A stretch of DNA of 38,596 nucleotides. Origin: an uncultured Collinsella sp. (GTDB taxonomy: Bacteria; Actinomycetota; Coriobacteriia; Coriobacteriales; Coriobacteriaceae). The stretch lies in contig URBP01000004.1 of NCBI GenBank assembly GCA_900546105.1, positions 1 through 38,596 on the forward strand. Direction: 5' to 3'. Under the pieces are notes generated by a model. It ran no database searches. It was given only the letters and a program-made list of their open reading frames with translations, and was not told where the DNA came from. Below, piece by piece: positions 8,318-15,943 of this stretch; position 1 is the stretch's first letter, and each line of letters begins with the position of its first letter. The translations under genes and the position numbers were made by a program.

Positions 8318-9112
8318 ATGCTCGTTTATGTTCGCGGCGCCGGCGATATCGCCACGGGCGTCGCCGCTCGCTTGGTGCGCGCCGGCGTTTCGGTCGTTAT
8401 GGCCGATATCGCGGTTCCCACGTGCATCCGCCGCACAATCTGTTTTTGCGAGGCCATTCGCCTGGGCGAGGTCGAGGTCGAAGGCATTCGCGCTCGCTTG
8501 GCACGGACGCCGGCTGAGGCGCTTGAGATTACCGAGGCTGGAGACGTCGCCGTTGTGGTGGACCCTCAGGCCAAGATGCTCGATGAGCTTAAACCCGCGG
8601 CTGTGGTCGACGCGATTTTGGCTAAGCGCAACTTGGGCACCACGCGCGACATGGCGCCTGCCGTCATCGCTGTGGGGCCGGGCTTTACCGCGCCGGTTGA
8701 CTGCGACGCCGTGGTCGAGACCATGCGCGGACATTTTCTCGGCCGTGTCATTACCCAAGGTTCGCCCCAGCCCAACACGGGCGTGCCGGGCATTATCGCC
8801 GGCTATGGCAAGGAACGTGTTATCCACAGCCCCGCCGCCGGCGTGTTTAGGTCCGACCGCACCATCGGCGACATCGTGAGTGCCGGCGATGTGATCGGGT
8901 ATGCGGGTGATACTCCCATGGTCACGCAGATTGGCGGCTGCTTGCGCGGCCTTTTGGCCGACGGTGTTCAGGTGACCGAGGGCTTTAAATGTGCCGACGT
9001 CGACCCGCGCGGCGATGCCAGCTATATCAACTATATTTCGGACAAAGCGACGTCGGTCGGCGGCGGCGTGCTCGAGGCACTCGCTATGCTCACCGATGTC
9101 TTTAGAGGATAG
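8318..9112 (+). CDS. yqeB: YqeB, selenium-dependent molybdenum hydroxylase maturation protein
   Basis: A 264-residue protein that begins with a dinucleotide-binding loop (VRGAGDIATGVAARL, 4-18) and contains VGPGFTAPVDCDAVVETMRGH and GSPQPNTGVPG, hallmarks of the YqeB/EF2563 family. Members are genetically linked to selenium-dependent xanthine dehydrogenases and purine hydroxylases. AGGGAGGTG lies eight bases before the ATG. It is nine bases from the xdhC-family gene, so the two form an operon. With yqeC and mocA it makes up three of the usual accessory factors. Confidence 0.9.
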   Translation: MLVYVRGAGDIATGVAARLVRAGVSVVMADIAVPTCIRRTICFCEAIRLGEVEVEGIRARLARTPAEALEITEAGDVAVVVDPQAKMLDELKPAAVVDAILAKRNLGTTRDMAPAVIAVGPGFTAPVDCDAVVETMRGHFLGRVITQGSPQPNTGVPGIIAGYGKERVIHSPAAGVFRSDRTIGDIVSAGDVIGYAGDTPMVTQIGGCLRGLLADGVQVTEGFKCADVDPRGDASYINYISDKATSVGGGVLEALAMLTDVFRG

Positions 9113-9121
9113 AAGGCGGCA

Positions 9122-10165
9122 ATGGAAAAGCTCGATGTTGTGAATGCGGCGCTTGCCGCCCTGCGTGCTGGCGAGACGTGCGAGCTGGTGGTCGTGGCCG
9201 GTACGGCGGGGTCGTCCCCGCGCGGTGTGGGCGCCTGGATGGCCGTCTTTGCCGATGGCAGCCAGGCGGGCACTATCGGCGGCGGCAAGATTGAGCTCTT
9301 TGCGCTGGATGAGGCGCGCGAGCTGCTGGGCGCGGGACAGTCGCGTCTGGTCCGCTACACCATGGGCGGCGAGAACTCCGATACCGGCATGATCTGCGGC
9401 GGAGCCATCTGCCTGTGCTACCTGCATCTGGATGCGACCCAGGTACCGTTGTTCCAGTCGATTGCCGACGTCTTGGCCTATCGGCGCATCGGCGACTTCG
9501 TCATCGACTTTGAGCCGTTTATCGCAAGCGCGCTCGAGGGCGATGTGGCCGAGTGCCATGGCGAGGAATCGCGCCGCACCATTGCGGGCTGCCCCGGGCT
9601 TTCGCTGGTGGAGGAGGGGAGTAAGGTCACCTACACCAACGCCGCCTCCGAGATTCCTCCCGCGCACATCGAGACGCTCTGCCCCGAGGGCCTGACCTAT
9701 ATCTTTGGCTGCGGACACGTGGGTGCTGCGACGGCGCGGGTGCTCACGGCGGCGGGCTTTGCCGTCGTGGCTTGCGACGACCGCCCCGGCACGTTGACGC
9801 CCGAATGGGTGCCCGGTGTCTACGACCGTCGTCTGGTCGACTACAAGAACCTGAGCAAGCAGTGCCCCATCGGCCCGCGCGACCTGGTGGTCGTCGCCAC
9901 GGCGGGTCACAAGTCCGATATCGACGTGGTGATTCAGGCCATGCGCGCCAAGCCAGCCTATCTGGGCTGCTTGGGTTCGCGCCGTAAGACGGCCTTTGTG
10001 CGCGCCCGCCTGGAGCAGGAGGGCTTTACGCAGGACCAGATCGACGGGCTGCACCTGCCGATCGGCGTTGCCATCGAGGCCGAGGATCCCGAGGAGATTG
10101 CCATCTCCATCGCTGCCGAGATGATCCACCTGCGCCGCACCAAGCTCGTCCCCCGCAAGCGCTAG
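9122..10165 (+). CDS. XdhC/CoxI-family molybdenum hydroxylase accessory protein
   Basis: A 347-residue two-domain protein. The N-terminal XdhC_CoxI domain has VAGTAGSSPRGVGAWM and TGMICGG; the C-terminal Rossmann domain has GCGHVGAATARVL and YLGCLGSRRKTA. XdhC binds molybdenum cofactor, supports sulfuration (or a selenium equivalent) and inserts it into xanthine-dehydrogenase-type enzymes. It is cotranscribed with yqeB. No hydroxylase subunit (molybdopterin, FAD or 2Fe-2S) is present anywhere in the window, so it must serve a target encoded elsewhere. Confidence 0.9.
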   Translation: MEKLDVVNAALAALRAGETCELVVVAGTAGSSPRGVGAWMAVFADGSQAGTIGGGKIELFALDEARELLGAGQSRLVRYTMGGENSDTGMICGGAICLCYLHLDATQVPLFQSIADVLAYRRIGDFVIDFEPFIASALEGDVAECHGEESRRTIAGCPGLSLVEEGSKVTYTNAASEIPPAHIETLCPEGLTYIFGCGHVGAATARVLTAAGFAVVACDDRPGTLTPEWVPGVYDRRLVDYKNLSKQCPIGPRDLVVVATAGHKSDIDVVIQAMRAKPAYLGCLGSRRKTAFVRARLEQEGFTQDQIDGLHLPIGVAIEAEDPEEIAISIAAEMIHLRRTKLVPRKR

Positions 10166-10186
10166 TCGCATCCCCATCAATAAGAT

Positions 10187-10245
10187 GCGGTGAAATACGG
10201 ACTGTTTAAGCCGGTTAAGCCGTCAAACAGTCCCTATTTCACCGC
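10187..10245. repeat. 59-base inverted repeat after the xdhC-family gene
   Basis: GCGGTGAAAT and GGACTGTTT on the left (10187-10205 region) pair with AAACAGTCC (10225-10233) and ATTTCACCGC (10236-10245), with a two-base bulge and a 19-base loop. No T-run follows. It may terminate or stabilise the yqeB-xdhC transcript and resembles the other palindromic intergenic elements of this window. Confidence 0.7.
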
Positions 10246-10343
10246 AACTGCCATTTTGATCCCCTAGGGATCAATATGTGCGGGGGAGTTGTGGAGTTGT
10301 GCAGGCAGACGAGGTTTTTCTGGAAATACGCTCCCGATGCGCG

Positions 10344-10349
10344 TATAGT
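10344..10349 (+). promoter_or_regulatory. Candidate -10 element for the ribosomal operon
   Basis: TATAGT at 10344-10349 lies 138 bases ahead of the rplE start, after the hairpin of the upstream operon. No good -35 hexamer is seen 16-18 bases upstream (TGGAAA region). Since the block starts at rplE, some promoter must lie here or further upstream. Confidence 0.4.
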
Positions 10350-10486
10350 ACCGATTGTTTTGTCGGCTCCTGCTGCGTCGAGTCCAAACCGCGAAATGCC
10401 ATGAGCGGCGCGGATGCAGCCAGGAGGCACGAGGACAACCCATCGTGGCCACGCCCCGTGCTTAAAACCCCAAGAAGGAGTGAACA

Positions 10487-11044
10487 ATGGCAGAAGAGAA
10501 GTATGTGCCGCGTCTGAAGACCAAGTACAACAACGAGGTCAAGCAGCAGCTTCAGGACAAGTTCCAGTACGAGAACGTCATGATGATCCCCAAGTTTGAG
10601 AAGATCGTCGTGAACATGGGTGTCGGCGAGGCCGCTACCGATTCCAAGGCCATCGACGGTGCCGTGCGCGACCTGCGCGCCATCACCGGCCAGCAGCCGA
10701 TGATCACCCGTGCCCGCAAGTCCATCGCTACCTTCCGCCTGCGCGCTGGTATGCCGATCGGCTGCAAGGTTACCCTGCGTGGCGACCGTATGTGGGAGTT
10801 CTTCGATCGTCTGACCTCCGTCGCGATCCCCCGTATCCGCGACTTCCGCGGCATCTCCGCCAAGAGCTTCGACGGCCGTGGTAACTTCTCCATGGGCGTC
10901 ACCGAGCAGCTCATCTTCCCCGAGATCGACTTCGACTCCGTCGATCACCAGCGTGGTATGGACATCACTTTCGTGACCACCGCCAACACCGATGAGGAGG
11001 CCAAGGCCCTTCTGGACGCCTTCGGTTTCCCGTTCAAGAAATAG
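10487..11044 (+). CDS. rplE: 50S ribosomal protein L5
   Basis: The 185-residue protein carries the L5 signatures EKIVVNMGVGEA, ITGQQPMITRARKSIATFRLRAGMP (split across the core) and FDGRGNFSMGVTEQ. L5 binds 5S rRNA and the central protuberance of the 50S subunit. AAGAAGGAGTGAACA precedes the ATG. It is the first gene of the ribosomal run here, whereas rplN and rplX usually come just before it. Confidence 0.97.
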   Translation: MAEEKYVPRLKTKYNNEVKQQLQDKFQYENVMMIPKFEKIVVNMGVGEAATDSKAIDGAVRDLRAITGQQPMITRARKSIATFRLRAGMPIGCKVTLRGDRMWEFFDRLTSVAIPRIRDFRGISAKSFDGRGNFSMGVTEQLIFPEIDFDSVDHQRGMDITFVTTANTDEEAKALLDAFGFPFKK

Positions 11045-11060
11045 GTTCACCTGCCCTATG

Positions 11061-11088
11061 AGCGCCGTTCCCAGAAGGGGGCGGCGCT
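11061..11088 (+). promoter_or_regulatory. Intercistronic hairpin rplE-rpsZ
   Basis: AGCGCCG (11061-11067) pairs with CGGCGCT (11082-11088) in the 79-base gap. No T-run follows. It is probably an RNA-processing or stability element, or a site for translational control; I cannot assign an S8 target. Confidence 0.5.
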
Positions 11089-11123
11089 TGGGGCGAACAA
11101 TACTCTATGTGAGGAGGATATAA

Positions 11124-11309
11124 GTGGCTAAGACATCGATGATCGTCAAGTGCAATCGCAAGCAGAAGTTCTCTACTCGTGAGTACACGCGCTGCCAGCG
11201 CTGCGGCCGTCCGCACTCTGTGTACCGCAAGTTCGGCCTGTGCCGTGTCTGCTTCCGCGAGCTTGCACTCAAGGGCGAGCTTCCCGGCGTTAAGAAGGCC
11301 AGCTGGTAA
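11124..11309 (+). CDS. rpsZ: 30S ribosomal protein S14, type Z
   Basis: A 61-residue zinc-form S14. CQRCG and CRVC form the four-cysteine zinc site, as expected for the short (type Z) variant. It assembles into the head of the 30S subunit. The start is GTG, eight or so bases after GAGGAGGAT. A 119-base gap separates it from rpsH. Confidence 0.95.
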   Translation: MAKTSMIVKCNRKQKFSTREYTRCQRCGRPHSVYRKFGLCRVCFRELALKGELPGVKKASW

Positions 11310-11428
11310 GTCACTACCAGCGTTTCAAGCATCAGTTTGGAACAGGGAAAACGCGCTAAAAAGGCTTTGCCGTTAAGGGCGGCGAAGAACCAAGAGCACG
11401 TGTTCATCAAGAACGAAGGAGAATCTGT

Positions 11429-11827
11429 ATGAACCTTACAGACCCGATCGCAGATATGCTTACGCGCATCCGTAACGCTAACTCTGTGAACAAGGCCACG
11501 GTCTCCATGCCGAGCAGCAAGAAGCTCGTCGAGATCGCTCGTGTTCTGCACGAGGAGGGCTACATCGAGGGCTACGATGTCGAGGACACCGTTCCCCAGA
11601 AGACTCTGCACATCACGCTTAAGTATGGTCCCAAGAAGGCTAAGGTCATCAACGGCATCCGCCGCATTTCCAAGCCGGGCCTGCGTAAGTACACCGGCGT
11701 TGCCGACATGCCCCGCGTCCGCGGTGGCCTTGGTACCGCCATTATTTCCACCAGCCATGGCGTCATGACCGACCGCGATGCTCGCAAGCACAACGTCGGC
11801 GGCGAGATCATCGCTTACGTCTGGTAA
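11429..11827 (+). CDS. rpsH: 30S ribosomal protein S8
   Basis: A 132-residue S8 with the typical start (NLTDPIADMLTRIRNAN) and the C-terminal signature STSHGVMTDRDARKHNVGGE. It binds 16S rRNA helix 21 and, in many bacteria, represses spc-operon translation. GAAGGAG precedes the ATG. Confidence 0.97.
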   Translation: MNLTDPIADMLTRIRNANSVNKATVSMPSSKKLVEIARVLHEEGYIEGYDVEDTVPQKTLHITLKYGPKKAKVINGIRRISKPGLRKYTGVADMPRVRGGLGTAIISTSHGVMTDRDARKHNVGGEIIAYVW

Positions 11828-11860
11828 TTCGCTCGGTAGGTAGAAGGAAAGGAGATCACC

Positions 11861-12397
11861 GTGTCTCGTATCGGTAATAAGCCTGTCCAGATTCCCGCCG
11901 GAGTCGAAGTGGCAGTCAACGGCAACAACGTTGTCGTCAAGGGCCCCAAGGGCCAGCTCGAGCTCGATGTCTTTGAGAAGCTCGCTATCAACGTCGAGGA
12001 CAACGTCCTCACCGTTTCCCGTCCCGACGACGAGCGTGAGACCCGTGCCCGCCACGGCCTCACCCGCGCCCTCATCCACAACATGGTTGTTGGCGTTTCC
12101 GAGGGCTTCGAGAAGAAGCTCGAGCTCGCCGGCGTCGGTTACCGCGTGCAGCAGAAGGGCAAGAACCTCGAGTTCTCCCTGGGCTTCTCGCACCCCGTGA
12201 TCGTCGAGGCTCCCGAGGGCATCACCTTCGAGGTTCCCGACAACACCCACGTGAACGTCAAGGGTATCAACAAGCAGCAGGTCGGTCAGATTGCCGCTGA
12301 GATCCGCGGCCATCGTCCTCCCGAGCCTTACAAGGGCAAGGGTATCCACTACGTTGGCGAGCACATCCGCCGCAAGCTGGGTAAGGCCGCCAAGTAG
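11861..12397 (+). CDS. rplF: 50S ribosomal protein L6
   Basis: A 178-residue L6, starting SRIGNKPVQIPAGVEV and ending PEPYKGKGIHYVGEHIRRK, the L6 signature. The start codon is GTG at 11861, after GGAAAGGAGATCACC. It binds 23S rRNA near the factor-binding site. A perfect hairpin separates it from rplR. Confidence 0.97.
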   Translation: MSRIGNKPVQIPAGVEVAVNGNNVVVKGPKGQLELDVFEKLAINVEDNVLTVSRPDDERETRARHGLTRALIHNMVVGVSEGFEKKLELAGVGYRVQQKGKNLEFSLGFSHPVIVEAPEGITFEVPDNTHVNVKGINKQQVGQIAAEIRGHRPPEPYKGKGIHYVGEHIRRKLGKAAK

Positions 12398-12422
12398 TCG
12401 TAACCGACTCACTCGCATAAGA

Positions 12423-12444
12423 CCAGCACCCCGTCAGGTGCTGG
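12423..12444 (+). promoter_or_regulatory. Intercistronic hairpin rplF-rplR
   Basis: CCAGCACC (12423-12430) pairs perfectly with GGTGCTGG (12437-12444) around a six-base loop. The next T-run (CTTTTT) is 12 bases away, so termination would be partial at most. Spacing to the rplR ribosome site suggests RNA processing. Confidence 0.55.
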
Positions 12445-12472
12445 CAAGATCAACCTTTTTAGGAGTTTACGT

Positions 12473-12841
12473 ATGAACAAGCATAAGGCGAAGCTGGAAG
12501 GCCTCAAGCGTCGTCAGCGTCGTGTTCGCGGCAAGGTCTCGGGTACCTCCGAGCGTCCGCGTCTTCGCGTGACCCGTACTAACGCCAACATCTATGCCCA
12601 GATCATCGACGACAGCAAGGGCTCCAGCCTGACGCTCGTCTCTGCCTCGACCCTCGAGGCCGAGTTCAAGGGCACCCACACCTCGAACAAGGAGGCTGCG
12701 GAGAAGGTCGGTCAGCTCGTTGGCAAGCGTGCCATCGAGGCCGGCATCACCAAGGTCGCCTTCGATCGCGGTGGCCGTATCTACCATGGCCGCGTCAAGG
12801 CCCTCGCCGACGGTGCTCGTGCCGCCGGTCTCGAGTTCTAG
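12473..12841 (+). CDS. rplR: 50S ribosomal protein L18
   Basis: A 122-residue L18 with RLRVTRTNANIYAQIIDD and the C-terminal VAFDRGGRIYHGRVKALADGAR signature (in two parts). It binds 5S rRNA with L5. TTTTTAGGAG precedes the ATG. Its stop codon overlaps the ribosome site GGAGG of rpsE, which implies coupled translation. Confidence 0.97.
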   Translation: MNKHKAKLEGLKRRQRRVRGKVSGTSERPRLRVTRTNANIYAQIIDDSKGSSLTLVSASTLEAEFKGTHTSNKEAAEKVGQLVGKRAIEAGITKVAFDRGGRIYHGRVKALADGARAAGLEF

Positions 12842-12855
12842 GAGGTATGTAGCAC

Positions 12856-13380
12856 ATGGCTCGTAATCAGAAGCAGCAGCGCGAGGCCTCCGAGTTCGAG
12901 GAGCGCGTCGTTTACATCAACCGCGTGTCGAAGACCGTCAAGGGTGGTCGTCGCATGAGCCTCGTCGCTCTCGTCGTCGTTGGCGACGGCAAGGGCAACG
13001 TCGGCGTTGGCATGGGCAAGTCCGCTGAGGTGCCCCTGGCCATCTCCAAGGCGTCTCTCGATGCCAAGAAGAACATGTTCCACGTGCCGGTGACCGAGCA
13101 GGGCACCATCCCGCACGAGGTTCTCGGCCACTTTGGTGCCGGCCGCATCATCATCAAGCCCGCTGTCGAGGGTACCGGCGTTATCGCCGGCGGCGCTGTG
13201 CGTCCCCTCTTCGAGCTTGCTGGCATCAAGAACGTCCTGTCCAAGTCCCTCGGTACCGACAACGGCCTCAACATCATCAAGGCTGCCGTCGAGGGCCTCA
13301 AGGAGCTCTCCAGCCCTGAGGACGTCGCGGCTCGCCGTGGCCTGACGGTCTCCGAGATGTTCGTCGGTAAGGAGAACTAA
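12856..13380 (+). CDS. rpsE: 30S ribosomal protein S5
   Basis: A 174-residue S5. The N-terminal double-stranded RNA-binding fold shows VVYINRVSKTVKGGRRMS and LVVVGDGKGNVGVGMGK; the C-terminal part has IIKPAVEGTGVIAGGAVR. It takes part in decoding accuracy. GGAGG at the rplR stop serves as its ribosome site. Confidence 0.97.
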   Translation: MARNQKQQREASEFEERVVYINRVSKTVKGGRRMSLVALVVVGDGKGNVGVGMGKSAEVPLAISKASLDAKKNMFHVPVTEQGTIPHEVLGHFGAGRIIIKPAVEGTGVIAGGAVRPLFELAGIKNVLSKSLGTDNGLNIIKAAVEGLKELSSPEDVAARRGLTVSEMFVGKEN

Positions 13381-13382
13381 GC

Positions 13383-13565
13383 ATGGCTGACACCATCAAG
13401 ATCAAGCAGGTCCGCAGCACCAACGGTTGCAAGCAGGACCAGGTCCGTACTGTCCGTGCCCTCGGTCTCCACAGGATCCGCGAGGTTCGCGAGATTGCTG
13501 ACAACGAGTCCGTCCGCGGCATGATCTTCAAGGTCAAGCACCTTGTCGAGATTGTAGAGGAGTAG
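13383..13565 (+). CDS. rpmD: 50S ribosomal protein L30
   Basis: A 60-residue L30: short basic protein with IKIKQVRSTNGCKQDQ and LGLHRIREVREIADN, matching the family's TLRALGLRKI region. It begins two bases after the rpsE stop, with GTAAGGAG inside the end of rpsE as ribosome site, and ends three bases ahead of rplO. Confidence 0.95.
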   Translation: MADTIKIKQVRSTNGCKQDQVRTVRALGLHRIREVREIADNESVRGMIFKVKHLVEIVEE

Positions 13566-13568
13566 CAA

Positions 13569-14018
13569 ATGCAGCTTCACGATCTTACTCCCGCGCCCGG
13601 TTCCACCAAGAACCGCAAGCGCGTCGGCCGTGGCAATTCTTCGGGTCACGGCACCACTTCTGGCCGCGGCCAGAAGGGCCAGGGTTCCCGCTCTGGTGGC
13701 ACCAAGGGTGCCGGCTTCGAGGGTGGCCAGACTCCGCTGGCTATGCGCCTGCCCAAGCTTCCGGGCTTCCGCAACCCCCGTCGTATCGAGTACACCGCTG
13801 TTAACGTTGAGCGTCTCGAGCGTAAGTTCGAGGACGGCGCTGTAATCGACGGTGCCGCTCTTAAGGCCGCTCGCATCACCAAGAGCGAGTTCGAGCCCGT
13901 CAAGGTGCTCGGCAATGGTGAGCTCACCAAGAAGTTCACGGTCAAGGTCGACAAGGTCAGCGCTTCTGCGCAGGCCAAGATCGAGGCCGCTGGCGGAAAG
14001 GTCGAGCTGCCGTGCTAA
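13569..14018 (+). CDS. rplO: 50S ribosomal protein L15
   Basis: A 149-residue L15 starting MQLHDLTPAPGSTKNRKRVG with the glycine/arginine-rich GRGNSSGHGTTSGRGQKGQ segment and the FEGGQTPLAMRLPKLPGF motif. It acts late in 50S assembly. GTAGAGGAG precedes the ATG. Its last codons overlap the secY start by seven bases. Confidence 0.97.
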   Translation: MQLHDLTPAPGSTKNRKRVGRGNSSGHGTTSGRGQKGQGSRSGGTKGAGFEGGQTPLAMRLPKLPGFRNPRRIEYTAVNVERLERKFEDGAVIDGAALKAARITKSEFEPVKVLGNGELTKKFTVKVDKVSASAQAKIEAAGGKVELPC

Positions 14019-15298
14019 ATGGTCTTAAGAATGCTTTCCGCATCAAAGAATTGCGCGAAAAGATTCTTTTTACCATAGCTATGCTCGTCGTGTACCGCAT
14101 TGGTGCGCACGTTCCTGTGCCCGGCATTCCCTTCCAGGGGATGCTGGGCCTTTTCTCGACCGATAACAATTCGGTCGCCGCAGGTGCTATGGCCCTCCTG
14201 AATCTTTTCTCTGGCGGCGCGTTGAGCTATGTGTCGGTGTTTTCGCTGGGCATCATGCCTTACATCACCAGCTCGATCATCCTCCAGATGCTCCAGGCCG
14301 TTGTGCCTTCCCTGCATGAGCTTGCCCGCGAGGGCGAGGTCGGTCAGACCAAGATTACGCAGTATTCGCGTTACCTCACCCTGGCTCTGGCAATCCTCAA
14401 CTCCGTGGGTTACCTCTTCCTCTTTAAGAGCTTCGGCATCAGCTTTAACGGCGCCGGCGCTCCCGAGATCATCTTCGACCTCATGGTCGTCGGCACGCTC
14501 ACCGCGGGCGCCATGCTGATCATGTGGATTGGTGAGCTCATCACCCAGCGCGGTATCGGCAATGGCATGTCGCTGATCATCTTTGCGAACATCATGGCCG
14601 GTCTGCCGCAGGCTATCTTCTCCAGCACCGAGGGCAATGCCGGTGGCATCATCACCATGGTGATCATCTGCGCCATCATCCTGCTGGTTATCCCGCTGAT
14701 TGTTTTCCTTGAGCGCGGCCAGCGCCGCATTCCGGTCTCCTACGCTAAGCGCGTCGTGGGCCGTCGCATGATGGGTGGTCAGACCACCTACCTGCCCATC
14801 AAGGTTAACACCGCGGGTGTCGTGCCGATCATCTTCGCCTCGGCGCTGCTGTACTTCCCGGCTCAGATTGCCGTGTTCTTCCCCGGCATCGGCTGGATTC
14901 AGGCAGTTGCCTCTGCGCTTTCGACCGGTTGGCTCAACTGGGTGCTTAACGTTGTCCTCATCGTGTTCTTCGCGTACTTCTACACCTCTATGGTGTTCAA
15001 CCCCGATGACACGGCCGACAACCTTAAGAAGCAGGGCGGCTTTATTCCGGGCGTGCGTCCGGGTAGGGCTACCGCGGCCTACATCAAGAACGCGCTCAAC
15101 AAGATTACGCTTCCCAGCGCTGTCTTTTTGGCGCTCATCGCCATCGTGCCTTCGATCATCTTCTCCTTCACGGGTAACCATCTGATCCAGGCATTTGGCG
15201 GCACGTCCATCCTCATCATGGTCGGCGTCGTGCTCGACACGGTCGATAAGCTCGAAGGCCAGATCAAGATGTATGATTACGATGGATTCTTTAAATAG
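14012..15298 (+). CDS. secY: Protein translocase channel subunit SecY
   Basis: A 428-residue, ten-helix membrane protein: LNGLKNAFRIKELREKI, then the first helix and VYRIGAHVPVPGIPF; YITSSIILQML and the cytoplasmic loop RGQRRIPVSYAKR are further SecY hallmarks. It forms the SecYEG pore for secreted and membrane proteins. The start is GTG at 14012 inside the end of rplO; nearby ATGs are out of frame, and the family N-terminus begins exactly there. Coupled translation with rplO is likely. Confidence 0.96.
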   Translation: MLNGLKNAFRIKELREKILFTIAMLVVYRIGAHVPVPGIPFQGMLGLFSTDNNSVAAGAMALLNLFSGGALSYVSVFSLGIMPYITSSIILQMLQAVVPSLHELAREGEVGQTKITQYSRYLTLALAILNSVGYLFLFKSFGISFNGAGAPEIIFDLMVVGTLTAGAMLIMWIGELITQRGIGNGMSLIIFANIMAGLPQAIFSSTEGNAGGIITMVIICAIILLVIPLIVFLERGQRRIPVSYAKRVVGRRMMGGQTTYLPIKVNTAGVVPIIFASALLYFPAQIAVFFPGIGWIQAVASALSTGWLNWVLNVVLIVFFAYFYTSMVFNPDDTADNLKKQGGFIPGVRPGRATAAYIKNALNKITLPSAVFLALIAIVPSIIFSFTGNHLIQAFGGTSILIMVGVVLDTVDKLEGQIKMYDYDGFFK

Positions 15299-15316
15299 GC
15301 TAGAGGAGGATTGCTC

Positions 15317-15943
15317 ATGAACCTCGTATTGCTCGGAGCTCCGGGTGCCGGTAAGGGCACCGTCGCACAGGAGCTCGTCGCCGAGTTTGGCGTCGCTCAC
15401 ATTTCCACGGGCGACCTGCTGCGTGCTGCCGTCAAGGGCGGCACCGAGCTTGGTATTCAGGCTAAGAAGTACATGGACGCTGGCGAGCTCGTTCCCGACC
15501 AGCTCGTGATCGACCTTGTCAAGGAGCGCCTTGCCGCCGATGACGCCCAGCAGGGCTTCATCCTCGACGGCTTCCCGCGCAACACCGCCCAGGCCGTGAC
15601 GCTCGATTCCGAGCTCTCGGCCATGGGTCGCGAGATCGACTGCGCCCTTCTGGTCGACGTGGCCCCCGAGGTCATCATCGATCGTCTGTCTTCGCGTCGC
15701 ACCTGCCGCGCCTGCGGTTACACCGGCACCGCTGCCGATGCTACCTGCCCCAAGTGCGCCGGCGAGATGTATCAGCGCGACGACGACAAGCCCGAGACCA
15801 TCAAGAATCGTCTCGACGTCTACGAGAAGTCCACGAGCCCGCTCGTCGACTACTATCGTGGCCAGGGTCTGCTCAAGTCGGTCAACGGTGACCAGGCTCG
15901 CGAGACCGTGTACGGGGATGTCAAAGAGGCTCTCGGTCTATGA
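15317..15943 (+). CDS. adk: Adenylate kinase, zinc-LID type
   Basis: A 208-residue enzyme that makes two ADP from ATP and AMP. The P-loop GAPGAGKGT is at 7-15, and DGFPRN is the AMP-binding segment. The long LID has two Cys pairs (CRACG and CPKC) that bind zinc, as in Gram-positive forms. GAGGAGGA lies six bases before the ATG at 15317; a TTG at 15311 is too close. The stop overlaps the map start (ATGA). Confidence 0.96.
   Translation: MNLVLLGAPGAGKGTVAQELVAEFGVAHISTGDLLRAAVKGGTELGIQAKKYMDAGELVPDQLVIDLVKERLAADDAQQGFILDGFPRNTAQAVTLDSELSAMGREIDCALLVDVAPEVIIDRLSSRRTCRACGYTGTAADATCPKCAGEMYQRDDDKPETIKNRLDVYEKSTSPLVDYYRGQGLLKSVNGDQARETVYGDVKEALGL

Larger units (their letters stand above)
10166..10486. 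other. 321-base gap between xdhC-family gene and rplE
   Basis: No gene is visible here. The stretch holds a 59-base inverted repeat (10187-10245), a palindrome TTGATCCC-CTA-GGGATCAA (10256-10274), a -10-like TATAGT (10344-10349), and a leader of about 130 bases ending in AAGAAGGAG before rplE. No remnant of rplX or rplN, the usual upstream neighbours of rplE, can be recognised. Confidence 0.6.

Noticed and set aside
10278..10517. Small frame overlapping the rplE start
   Set aside because: No ribosome site or homology; it covers the leader and runs into rplE in another frame.
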